From: Lactobacillaceae bacterium UBA5807
GTDB lineage: Bacteria; Bacillota; Bacilli; Lactobacillales; Lactobacillaceae
Length of the DNA: 15,651 nt
Reading direction: 5' to 3'
Assembly (NCBI GenBank): GCA_002418005.1
Contig: DIDF01000043.1
Span: forward strand, 1-15,651
Part shown: positions 6,484 to 13,411 of the stretch, piece after piece
How the letters are laid out: each line of letters begins with the position of its first letter
Numbering within the stretch: the first letter of the stretch is position 1
The notes under the pieces: generated by a model
The model's database searches: none
Told to the model about the DNA's origin: nothing
What the model saw: only the letters and a program-made list of their open reading frames with translations
Translations under genes and position numbers: made by a program

Positions 6484-7425
6484 TTATTCAATATTCAAAA
6501 TAAGTTTTCCGTCGACGTGACCTGACTCACTCTCTTTTTGAATATCTTTAACATTTTGGAGATTAAATTTCTTTTGATCGGCAATCCGAACTTTTAAAAT
6601 ACCATCTCCGGCATACTGAGCTAACTTTTCAATAATTGGTCTTTCAGGATGAGAATTTATTTTATTAAAGAAGACGTCATTCTTCTGACTGTATTGAGCC
6701 GCATTAGGAATAGTTTCAACGATTGAAATCAGTCGGCCACCTGGTTTAACTACCCCAAACGCTTTTTCTTGATATTGGCCACCAAGAGTATCAAAGACTA
6801 TGTCAACGTCACTAACTTCTTTAGCAAAATCCTGTTTAGTATAGTCAATCACTTCGTTGGCACCCAAACTTTTGACATAATCAACGTTTCTAGTACTAGT
6901 AGTAGTTATAACTTTTGCGCCGATGTTCTTGGCTAACTGAATAGCCATCGAGCCCACTCCACCTGAACCGGCTAAAATTAAAATTGTTTCACCAGCCTTT
7001 AATCCGCCAGCCTCAAAAATTGCTTCCCAAGCGGTAGTTCCGGTTAATCCAAGCCCTGCAGCTTCAGGGAACGAAACATTCTTCGGCTTGTGGGCAAGCT
7101 GATTTGCGTCAATTATAAAGTATTGGGCATAAGTTCCCCGATTTGAAGGGGTGCCATACCCTAAAACTTCATCGCCCTTCTTAAAATTAAGGACGGAACT
7201 GCCGGTATTTTCGACAATCCCACTCATTTCCTGTCCCAAAACGATGAAAAACTGAAAGGGATATCGTTTCTGACGAAGCCCCTTTCGAGTTTTCCAATCA
7301 ATGGGATTAACCCCAATGCTTTTAACCCGAACCAAAACCTGATTTTCAGTAATGGGAGGAAGATTTAAATCTTTTTCAACTAATTTATTTTCATCGCCAT
7401 ATTCATTAATAACGATAGCTTGCAT
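6484..7425 (-). CDS. NADPH:quinone reductase-like zinc-independent MDR oxidoreductase
   Basis: A 313-residue medium-chain dehydrogenase/reductase of the quinone oxidoreductase branch: NAD(P)H-dependent reduction of quinones or reactive carbonyls, cytosolic. The N-terminal GroES-like domain includes VRVKSIGVNPIDWKTRKG and a LGQEMSGIV segment. The Rossmann nucleotide site is AGSGGVGSMAIQLAK (152-166), preceded by the family signature LGLTGTTAWEAIFE. The structural-zinc cysteine cluster and catalytic Cys/His of alcohol dehydrogenases are absent. I chose the ATG at 7423-7425, with AAAGGA about 9 nt upstream, over an in-frame TTG at 7480-7482, which falls inside a long palindrome and would add 19 non-homologous residues. 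Substrate cannot be read from sequence. A weak promoter candidate is TTGACT (7625-7630) with TTATCC (7602-7607), 17 nt apart. Confidence 0.85.
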   Translation of the reverse strand: MQAIVINEYGDENKLVEKDLNLPPITENQVLVRVKSIGVNPIDWKTRKGLRQKRYPFQFFIVLGQEMSGIVENTGSSVLNFKKGDEVLGYGTPSNRGTYAQYFIIDANQLAHKPKNVSFPEAAGLGLTGTTAWEAIFEAGGLKAGETILILAGSGGVGSMAIQLAKNIGAKVITTTSTRNVDYVKSLGANEVIDYTKQDFAKEVSDVDIVFDTLGGQYQEKAFGVVKPGGRLISIVETIPNAAQYSQKNDVFFNKINSHPERPIIEKLAQYAGDGILKVRIADQKKFNLQNVKDIQKESESGHVDGKLILNIE

Positions 7426-7450
7426 GTTTTTGAGTCCTTTCACAAACAGT

Positions 7451-7559
7451 GGGATTTCAGCCGATAAGCTTTCGTAGCGCAAACTGAGAACTTGATAATA
7501 GCCAGGTTTTGGCTATTATTCAGTTCGTGGTTTGGGCCAAGGAAGCTGGCTGAAATCCC
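7451..7559. repeat. Long imperfect palindrome upstream of the oxidoreductase gene
   Basis: The outer arms are GGGATTTCAGCC (7451-7462) and GGCTGAAATCCC (7548-7559), a perfect 12 bp. The inner arms are TAATAGCC (7496-7503) and GGCTATTA (7511-7518) around AGGTTTT. Between them AGCTTTC/GGAAGCT and CAAAC/GTTTG can also pair, leaving an internal loop with GTAGCG on one strand and GGCCAA on the other. It would lie in the 5' leader of the oxidoreductase mRNA, or it is a small inverted-repeat element. The rest of 7560-7675 is AT-rich with no gene seen. Confidence 0.75.
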
Positions 7560-7675
7560 GCATCTAGTCTATATAGAAATAAAAATCTACTAAAATTTTT
7601 AGGATAACCAACCACTCAACTCATAGTCAATTATCACACAATTAAAAAAACATACAAATCTCTTCCCAATCCCCA

Positions 7676-9295
7676 TTACTTGATGTAAGTGGTCTTGTAA
7701 TTAAAGTTAGGGCCAGCTGAATTATAAATAATCCCTTGAACCTTCGCATTCTTTAGTTCAACTTCACCTGATTGAAAGAGAGGCACAATTGCTTGTTGCT
7801 GCAAAGCAACATTCTGGGCGTTGACCATGTCATTCCAACGAGCCTCAGGATTGCCAGCATCAGAACCATTGCTTGCTTTAATCAAGCTGTCATACTGCGG
7901 ATTGCTCCACTTGGAAATGTTGCTTGGATTACTGGAGCTAAGAATATTTAAGAAAGTAATTGGATCAGAATAATCAGCAAACCAGTCCGCAAGCGTTACC
8001 TGGAATTGTTGGTCTGCTTGACGTGACAAAACTAATTTGGCTGGAACACTTTGAAGTGAAACATTAAGTCCAGGAAGCTTCTCCAAAGCATTCTGCAAGA
8101 ATTGGGTCACTTGCTTGGTGGAATAGTCATCACCAGATAACAACGTGAACGAAAGTGACTTAAGGCCTTCTTGTTTCAGGCCCTCTTTAAAGTATTGTTT
8201 TGCTTTAGCAAGGTTATAATTCATGGTTGAAGGAATAGTTGTGTCTTTAGTAAAGTCAGTGCCATTCTTTGGTGAAACTGCCAAACCTTGAGAAACAAAA
8301 TTCTGGTTAGGAATTGCGCCACCGCCAACGATGTTTTTAGTCAAAACTGGTCGGTTAACTGCCATTGAAATAGCTTGTCTGATCTTAATATTTTTAAACT
8401 GTTTCTTTTTTAAGTTAAAGGCAAGATAGTAACATGATGACTGTTTTCTAGTTACTAGGTCCTTATTATTCTTAAACTGTTTGGCTTGATCGGCAGAAAG
8501 CCCAACATCATCAAGTTTGCCGTCTTGATATAAATTCAAGCCGGTGGAAGGATCCTTAACAACATTGAATTTAATTTCATCAAGCTTAACAGCACTTTTA
8601 TCCCAGTACTTAGGATTCTTCTTCAAATTCCAAGTTAAACTAGTTGAATTCCAATCGTTTAAAGTAAATGGTCCATCATAAACCTGTTTATTGTCAGCGG
8701 TACCATATGCACTGCCGTATTGATGGACTGCTTTAGCATCTTGTGGGAAAAATACCGGAAAGCCCATCAGCAGTTTAAAGAAAGGAATCTTGTTATCTAA
8801 AGTAACAACCAATTTATAATTTCCTTCAGCCTTAATCCCCAATGAAGATACTGAAGCTTTTTGGTTTTGAATCTTGTCGGCATTATGAATCCCGGAAAAA
8901 AGATAGCCATACTGAGAACCAGTCTTTGGATCAAGGGTTCGCTGCCAAGAATAAACAAAATCCTTGGCAGTAACTGGATCCCCATTACTCCATTTAGCAT
9001 TATTTCGCAGATTAAATGTGTATGTAAGCCCATTCTTGGATTCGGTATATGATTTAGCAATACCGGGTTCAATTTTACTGTTTTCACCTAATCGTAAAAG
9101 CCCTTCATCAATGTTATTGAGAATTGTGAAACTGTTCAACGCAGTGGTCTTAGAAAGATCCACAGAGGACAGTTCAGAATCCATTGATGTCCGATAAACT
9201 TGTTGCTTGGAACTCTGTTTTTGACCACAGCCAACCAAAATTAAAGCCAGTGTGCCAATACCCAATAACGCGCTGATTCCTTTCTTGATGTGCAT
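7676..9295 (-). CDS. oppA: Oligopeptide ABC transporter substrate-binding lipoprotein
   Basis: A 539-residue extracytoplasmic solute-binding protein of family 5 (SBP_bac_5), which captures oligopeptides at the membrane surface for an Opp permease. The signal peptide ends in a lipobox, LVGC, with lipidated C23, so it is membrane-anchored. Family segments include TYTFNLRNNAKWSNGDPVTAKDFVYSWQRT in pieces, YGPFTLN-like YDGPFTLNDW, and ADWFADYSDPITFLN near the C terminus. GGAGGGG precedes the ATG at 9293-9295. No permease or ATPase gene adjoins it, so it must use components encoded elsewhere or act as a receptor, as some lactic-acid-bacterial OppA paralogues do. It diverges from a close paralogue at 9545 and has its own promoter. 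Peptide specificity cannot be inferred. It ends close to the palindrome region, with no clear terminator visible. Confidence 0.93.
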   Translation of the reverse strand: MHIKKGISALLGIGTLALILVGCGQKQSSKQQVYRTSMDSELSSVDLSKTTALNSFTILNNIDEGLLRLGENSKIEPGIAKSYTESKNGLTYTFNLRNNAKWSNGDPVTAKDFVYSWQRTLDPKTGSQYGYLFSGIHNADKIQNQKASVSSLGIKAEGNYKLVVTLDNKIPFFKLLMGFPVFFPQDAKAVHQYGSAYGTADNKQVYDGPFTLNDWNSTSLTWNLKKNPKYWDKSAVKLDEIKFNVVKDPSTGLNLYQDGKLDDVGLSADQAKQFKNNKDLVTRKQSSCYYLAFNLKKKQFKNIKIRQAISMAVNRPVLTKNIVGGGAIPNQNFVSQGLAVSPKNGTDFTKDTTIPSTMNYNLAKAKQYFKEGLKQEGLKSLSFTLLSGDDYSTKQVTQFLQNALEKLPGLNVSLQSVPAKLVLSRQADQQFQVTLADWFADYSDPITFLNILSSSNPSNISKWSNPQYDSLIKASNGSDAGNPEARWNDMVNAQNVALQQQAIVPLFQSGEVELKNAKVQGIIYNSAGPNFNYKTTYIK

Positions 9296-9313
9296 TTAAA
9301 CCCCTCCTAATGA

Positions 9314-9344
9314 TTCTAATCCGGTCAATTTGGCCTGATTAGAA
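9314..9344 (-). promoter_or_regulatory. Stable hairpin in the 5' leader of the minus-strand oppA
   Basis: TTCTAATC (9314-9321) and GATTAGAA (9337-9344) form a perfect 8-bp outer stem. GGTCA/TGGCC continues it after a C/T mismatch, leaving a 3-nt loop. It lies between the candidate promoter and the GGAGGGG ribosome-binding site of the oppA gene starting at 9295. No U-run follows on that strand, so it is not a normal terminator. An operator or mRNA-stability element is possible. Confidence 0.55.
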
Positions 9345-9384
9345 AAAAAGTTATCCAATGTCAGGCTTTCTAACATTTGTTTTA

Positions 9385-9412
9385 ATTATACTTTAATTGT
9401 TTTTTAATGCAA
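9385..9412 (-). promoter_or_regulatory. Promoter of the minus-strand oppA
   Basis: On the minus strand TTGCAT (9407-9412) is followed after 16 nt by a perfect TATAAT (9385-9390). This places the start near 9378 and leaves a leader of about 80 nt containing the hairpin at 9314-9344. Confidence 0.65.
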
Positions 9413-9458
9413 GATTAAAATTATCATAATTTGAGCAAAGAATGTATAACAATCCAGG

Positions 9459-9487
9459 TTGACTAATGAGATATGTAGTAATATTCT
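9459..9487 (+). promoter_or_regulatory. Candidate promoter of the plus-strand oppA
   Basis: TTGACT (9459-9464) and TATTCT (9482-9487) are separated by 17 nt. The start would be near 9494, about 50 nt before the ATG at 9545, which is preceded by TTAGGGG. Confidence 0.5.
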
Positions 9488-9544
9488 TTTCTTAAGACTT
9501 GTGTTAGATTTTAATACATCAAATTTTAATTAGGGGTTAATTTT

Positions 9545-11212
9545 ATGAAAAAAAGAATTATTGAAGTAGGATTAGGACTATTAGTACTTCTTGGAGTTAC
9601 TGGGTGTTCAAGTAAACAAGCCACTACCAGCAACAACGGAAATCTAAAAAATTATATGGCTAAAAACCAAGTAATAAACTGGTCTGAAACAACTGAACTG
9701 GCAAGTATTGATCCTTCAAAATTAACTGAACCACAGGACTTAACTTTAGTTGGCAATGTGGATGAAGGGTTATTTCGACTAGGGAATGATCATAAACTTT
9801 TACCAGGAATAGCTACAAAAATGTCTGTTTCTCCTGACCAAAAGACTTATACTTTTAATCTTCGGAAAAATGCAAAATGGAGTAATGGCGATCCAGTTAC
9901 TGCCAAAGATTTTGTTTTCAGTTGGCAAAGAACTATAAACCCCAAAACTGCTTCTCAGTATGGATACATATATGACGGTATTAAAAATGCAAATAAGATT
10001 CAAGCAGGTAAAATGTCCCCTTCTTCTTTAGGGGTGAAAGCACTAGGAACCTACAAACTTGAAGTTTCTTTGGAAAGACCAATTCCTTATTTCAAACTGT
10101 TAATGGCGTTCCCATTATTCTTCCCCCAAAATGAAAAGATAGTCCAAAAATATGGTAAAAATTATGCTGCATCTTCTTCTAAAATTGTTTATGATGGGCC
10201 ATTTGTTATGAAGGGTTGGAACGGGATTGATGATAAATGGAAATTAGTTGCTAACCCAACTTATTGGGACAAAAAACACGTCTACATCAACACCATTAAT
10301 GACCAAGTTATAAAAGATCCAGCCACTGCATACAATATGTACCAAAGCCATGAAGTAGATGAAGCGGTACTTTCTGGAAGTCAAGTTAAAAATGAGCTTC
10401 ATAACAAAGACATGCATGTATTAAAAGATTCTCGAATCTTTTACTTGGAATTTAATCAAAAAACGAGGCCATCATTCAAAAATGAGGCTTTACGACAAGC
10501 TTTCTCATATGGAATTGATAGAAAGACTTTTACTAAAAATATTTTGGCAGATGGATCACTTCCTGCAACTGGATTTGTAACTTCTGGATTAGCAGAAAAT
10601 CCGAAAACTGGAGAAGATTTTGCAAAGCAAGCAAGAAGCAACGAGGGCCAAACAGGGATCGAATTTAACATGAGTAAGGCAAGGCAAAAATTCAAGCAGG
10701 CCTTAAAAGAACTCCATAAAAATTCTTTAACCTTGGAAATCCTATGCGGAGATACCACGGCAGCAAAACAGTCTGCCGCTTATGTCCAAGGACAACTTGA
10801 AAAGATTTCACCAAAACTAAAATTAAATGTTGCTTCAGTGCCTGAAAAAACTTTAATTACAAGACAAACAAAACACCAATTTGATTTCTTTGTTTCAAAC
10901 TGGGGAGCAGATTATTCGGATCCATACACATTCTTACAAATTCTTCAATCCAACAACACATTTAATGAAGGAGGATGGTCAAATAGTCAGTATGATCAGT
11001 TGGTAAAGAAGTCAGCTTCAACTGACGCAAACGATCCTTCCACTAGGTGGCAAGATATGCTTGATGCCGAAAAAGTAATTATGAATAACCAAGGCATTGC
11101 ACCAATTTATCAAGCAACAATTCCTCAGATGAGAAACCCAAAGATAAAGGGTATTGTTTATAATAGTGCTGGTTTATCATTTAACTTTAAATCAAGTTAT
11201 TTAGCCAAATAA
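9545..11212 (+). CDS. oppA: Oligopeptide-binding lipoprotein, paralogue of the divergent oppA
   Basis: A 555-residue SBP_bac_5 lipoprotein with signal peptide MKKRIIEVGLGLLVLLG and lipobox VTGC (C21). It aligns from end to end with the minus-strand neighbour. Identical or near-identical blocks include NAKWSNGDPVTAKDFV, SWQRT, KTxSQYGY, IPxFKLLM, FPxFFPQ and the C-terminal GIVYNSAG against GIIYNSAG. The two are therefore products of an old duplication now arranged head to head. Clear differences lie in the N-terminal linker after Cys, and in the middle region where it has FLEFNQKTRPSF-like YLEFNQKTR against YLAFNLKKK. Peptide capture at the membrane is the expected role. No opp permease genes are adjacent. 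Transcription ends at the strong terminator at 11213-11268. Confidence 0.93.
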   Translation: MKKRIIEVGLGLLVLLGVTGCSSKQATTSNNGNLKNYMAKNQVINWSETTELASIDPSKLTEPQDLTLVGNVDEGLFRLGNDHKLLPGIATKMSVSPDQKTYTFNLRKNAKWSNGDPVTAKDFVFSWQRTINPKTASQYGYIYDGIKNANKIQAGKMSPSSLGVKALGTYKLEVSLERPIPYFKLLMAFPLFFPQNEKIVQKYGKNYAASSSKIVYDGPFVMKGWNGIDDKWKLVANPTYWDKKHVYINTINDQVIKDPATAYNMYQSHEVDEAVLSGSQVKNELHNKDMHVLKDSRIFYLEFNQKTRPSFKNEALRQAFSYGIDRKTFTKNILADGSLPATGFVTSGLAENPKTGEDFAKQARSNEGQTGIEFNMSKARQKFKQALKELHKNSLTLEILCGDTTAAKQSAAYVQGQLEKISPKLKLNVASVPEKTLITRQTKHQFDFFVSNWGADYSDPYTFLQILQSNNTFNEGGWSNSQYDQLVKKSASTDANDPSTRWQDMLDAEKVIMNNQGIAPIYQATIPQMRNPKIKGIVYNSAGLSFNFKSSYLAK

Positions 11213-11269
11213 AAAAAGTGATCACTTTTGATGGAGTAAACCCCATCAAAAAAGTGATCACTCTTTTTT
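11213..11269. terminator. Strong bidirectional intrinsic terminator
   Basis: AGTGATCACTTTT then GATGG (11217-11234) pairs with CCATC then AAAAGTGATCACT (11243-11262). The 3' arm carries two extra A residues as a bulge. A-run and T-run flanks (from 11211 and to 11269) serve both strands. It separates the convergent oppA gene (ends 11212) and the regulator gene (ends 11268). Each arm also contains the perfect 10-bp palindrome AGTGATCACT. Confidence 0.92.
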
Positions 11270-11891
11270 AGTCATGATTGCTGCCAATTTCGATAAAATG
11301 CTGAAAAATTCGGTTCTTAGTGATCTTGCCAATAACACTCTTTGGATTATCAGCATCAACAACCGGAAGCGAATCAACCATTCTGGTTAAGAGTAACTCT
11401 CCTGCACCTAACACTGTCATGTCTGGGGTTACCGTAACCAAGTTTGGCATTCTAGTCATAACAGTACTGGCTAACATTGTCCCAGCATTAGCGTTATTCA
11501 AACTAGCCCTAAGCAAATCTTTTCGAGAAATAAGCCCAACTAAGTGATTTTCATTATCTATAACATAAAGTGAACCAACATCTCGAATAAATAACTTATT
11601 TACCGCTTTGTCCAAAGTAGTATCTTCTCTTACCAAAGTTGGTTCCTGAATAATACTAGAAATTTTAGTCATGAACATTTGTTTATAAGCTGTATCTTGA
11701 ACAATTGCATCCGAATAAGAATAGCCAACTTTAGGCTTGGCCTTTAGGAGTCCAAAAGCGGTTAAAATCCTCAAGTCTTCGCGAATTGTAGGCATACTCA
11801 GTGCCAATTTCCCGGCAATTTGATTGCTGGTAATGGGATGATGTCTTTTTACAATAGTTATAATCTCACGTTGTCGTTTTGATAAATCCAT
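11268..11891 (-). CDS. ccpN: CcpN-type transcriptional repressor (HTH plus CBS pair)
   Basis: A 207-residue DNA-binding protein. Residues 1-60 are a winged HTH (KRQREIITIVKRHHPITSNQ, then LSMPTIREDLRILTAFGLL and KAKPKVGYSYS). Residues about 80-135 and 140-200 are two CBS domains, with DVGSLYVID, GLISRKDLLRAS, VMTRMPN and DSLPVVDA. The order, length and motifs VGY-Y, SRKDLLRAS and IMTRMPN-like match B. subtilis CcpN (YqzB), which represses gluconeogenic genes (gapB, pckA) when glycolysis is active and senses nucleotides through its CBS pair. Equivalent targets here cannot be seen. The ATG at 11889-11891 has AAGGA about 9-10 nt upstream. A CcpN-box-like site overlaps its own promoter. CcpN is often near a PEP-synthase regulator gene; none is present here. 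Confidence 0.85.
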   Translation of the reverse strand: MDLSKRQREIITIVKRHHPITSNQIAGKLALSMPTIREDLRILTAFGLLKAKPKVGYSYSDAIVQDTAYKQMFMTKISSIIQEPTLVREDTTLDKAVNKLFIRDVGSLYVIDNENHLVGLISRKDLLRASLNNANAGTMLASTVMTRMPNLVTVTPDMTVLGAGELLLTRMVDSLPVVDADNPKSVIGKITKNRIFQHFIEIGSNHD

Positions 11892-11927
11892 AATTGGTCT
11901 TCCTTTAAAATGTATTATTTATGGATC

Positions 11928-11938
11928 AGTATAACATT
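11928..11938 (-). promoter_or_regulatory. Extended -10 promoter of ccpN overlapping a CcpN-box-like site
   Basis: On the minus strand AATGTTATACT contains TGTTATACT, an extended -10 (TGn-TATACT). The same 11 bases match 10 of 11 positions of the B. subtilis CcpN recognition pattern as I remember it (TRTGHYATAYW). No clear -35 is present. The rest of 11939-12076 is AT-rich with no gene seen. Confidence 0.45.
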
Positions 11939-12076
11939 GATACGGTTTAATTAATATATAGAACGTATTATATCTGAGCTAATTATATTTTAGCTTGTTT
12001 TATTGACTTTATTTATTAAACCAAACCATGAACTTGGCAACGGTTAAATTTTCTACATTGCTGAAACATGAAAGAA

Positions 12077-12169
12077 GGGCAGCTCCCAATAAGTAGACAC
12101 ACAAAAGCGAATCAGCTAAAACCAAGCTAATTCGCTTTTGCCAAACTCCATTATGGGAGCTGCTCGCCC
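12077..12169. repeat. Long imperfect palindrome downstream of the glutathione peroxidase gene
   Basis: The outer stem is GCAGCTCCCA (12079-12088) with TGGGAGCTGC (12154-12163). The inner stem is AAAAGCGAATCAGCT (12103-12117) with AGCTAATTCGCTTTT (12125-12139), one mismatch that is G-U on the minus strand. The internal loop has GTAGACACAC on one side and GCCAAACTCC on the other. On the minus strand it follows the peroxidase stop and is itself followed by TTCTTTC, so it may act as that operon's terminator. It shares layout and loop bases with the palindrome at 7451-7559. Confidence 0.7.
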
Positions 12170-12180
12170 CTTATTTAACG

Positions 12181-12660
12181 CTACTTATCCAACTCTTCAA
12201 CAATCCGGGGTTCAATCTTTTCTGGCTTTGTTATTGGCGCAAACCGATGAATCATTTTGCCATCGCGACTGATTAAAAACTTAGTGTAATTCCACTTGAT
12301 TTTGCCGTGGCCAGCTTGATCTTTCAGGAATGTAAACAGTGGGTCTTCATCTTTTCCATTAACCGCAATTGGTTTAGTCATCGGAAAAGTTACGCCGTAA
12401 TGTAATTTACAATATTCGGTAATTTCACTATCATCTTTTAATTCTTGATGAAACTGATTTGAAGGTAATCCAAGAATCTCCAACCCTCTTTGATGATATT
12501 TTTGGTAAAGACTTTCAAGTCCTTCGAGTTGAGGTGCTAGACCACATTTACTTGCAGTATTCACTATTAAAAGCACTTTGCCTTGATAACCGGCAAAATC
12601 AATAGGCTTGCCACTCATTTCAGTTTCTTTAAAATCATAAATTGAGTCCATCGTTTTCAT
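12181..12660 (-). CDS. gpx: Glutathione peroxidase family (probably thioredoxin-type) peroxidase
   Basis: A 159-residue cytosolic thiol peroxidase that reduces H2O2 or organic hydroperoxides. The peroxidatic cysteine is C39 in NTASKCGLAPQ. The rest of the catalytic tetrad is visible: Q69 in LPSNQF, and W123-N124 in IKWNYTKFL. Length matches monomeric bacterial Gpx/BsaA proteins (about 160). The FPCNQF cysteine of plant-type enzymes is Ser here; C84 (EITEYC) is the only other candidate resolving cysteine. Electron donor is unclear: most bacterial members use thioredoxin despite the name. The first ATG has AAGGAG 8 nt upstream. It begins 12 nt after the phosphatase stop, so the two form an operon. 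The palindrome at 12077-12169 follows. Confidence 0.92.
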   Translation of the reverse strand: MKTMDSIYDFKETEMSGKPIDFAGYQGKVLLIVNTASKCGLAPQLEGLESLYQKYHQRGLEILGLPSNQFHQELKDDSEITEYCKLHYGVTFPMTKPIAVNGKDEDPLFTFLKDQAGHGKIKWNYTKFLISRDGKMIHRFAPITKPEKIEPRIVEELDK

Positions 12661-12672
12661 TTAAAGGTCTCC

Positions 12673-13335
12673 TTATATTTTTCCTTTTACGCTATTAAAG
12701 TATTCAACAGAAATATCATTATCGCTAACCTTTAATTTAGAAATACTGCCGTTGATCGTAGCTTTGCCAACGTCCAACTTTGGCGCATATCGATCAATAA
12801 TGGAGCGAATCGTCATGCCGTGAGAAACGATGAGAATAGTGTCACCATCTTTGGTGTTTTGACGGATTTTATCAAAACCAAAATTTAACCGTTCCCAAAA
12901 CATAGCGTTATTTTCAGCGTTATTGTAAAGATCGGCCCGATGAATCAAATCTCTGGCTCGCTCAAGACCAAAGTCGTGCAAAACCTCAGACTCAGTGGTC
13001 TTTTGAACTTGAGCACCAACAAACTGCCACATCTGATTTAAATCATTACCTTCAAAATACCCATGAAATTGTTCTCTTAATTCAGGATACTGATAACTAA
13101 CGATATCCATGTTATGTGGATTGGCTCGCAAAATAATCTTTGCCGTATCAATTGCTCGACCAGAATCACTACTAAAAGCGGCGTTAAAATTGATGCTTTT
13201 TAGTCTTTCACCAGCATTTTTGGCATCTTGAATTCCTTTTTCAGTCAAAGGTGAATCAATCCACCCCTGAACTTTATTATACAAATTAAGATAGGTTTGA
13301 CCATGACGGACTAAATAAGCAGTAACCGTACTCAA
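12673..13335 (-). CDS. Histidine phosphatase (phosphoglycerate mutase family)
   Basis: A 220-residue member of the branch-1 histidine phosphatase superfamily. The phosphate pocket is readable: YLVRHGQT with R10 and nucleophile H11, R60 in SSDSGRAIDTA, E88 in ELREQFHGYFEG, and H172 in VSHGMT. Such proteins in lactobacilli are usually annotated as phosphoglycerate mutase, but most are broad phosphatases. The longer insert around 95-150 and the lack of a tight glycolytic context favour a phosphatase of unknown substrate. The start is a TTG (13333-13335) with AAAGGTGATG upstream; the nearby ATG in that sequence runs into a stop after three codons. It is followed after 12 nt by the peroxidase gene. 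The 76-bp gap before it (13336-13411) is AT-rich and has no convincing terminator or promoter. Confidence 0.88.
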   Translation of the reverse strand: MSTVTAYLVRHGQTYLNLYNKVQGWIDSPLTEKGIQDAKNAGERLKSINFNAAFSSDSGRAIDTAKIILRANPHNMDIVSYQYPELREQFHGYFEGNDLNQMWQFVGAQVQKTTESEVLHDFGLERARDLIHRADLYNNAENNAMFWERLNFGFDKIRQNTKDGDTILIVSHGMTIRSIIDRYAPKLDVGKATINGSISKLKVSDNDISVEYFNSVKGKI

Positions 13336-13411
13336 GGTATCATCACCTTTTAATTATTAAATTCTAAGTATTATTGTATAATATCGACCTTCTAAAACAT
13401 ACTGAAAGGCC

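Noticed and set aside
7426..7482. N-terminal extension of the quinone oxidoreductase from a TTG at 7480-7482
   Set aside because: The extra 19 residues are encoded by one arm of a palindrome and do not fit the family. The ATG at 7425 has a good ribosome-binding site and begins with the typical MQAIVINEYG.
7451..7559. Insertion-sequence remnant
   Set aside because: There is a palindrome but no transposase fragment, no target duplication and no second near-identical copy in the window.
8797..9197. Overlapping open frames on both strands inside the minus-strand oppA
   Set aside because: They lie within a conserved SBP_bac_5 coding region in other frames, without ribosome-binding sites or recognisable motifs.
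11939..12076. AGCTAA/TTAGCT inverted repeat near 11977-11994 as a terminator
   Set aside because: The stem is only 6 bp of mostly AT pairs, and no gene on the plus strand ends before it.
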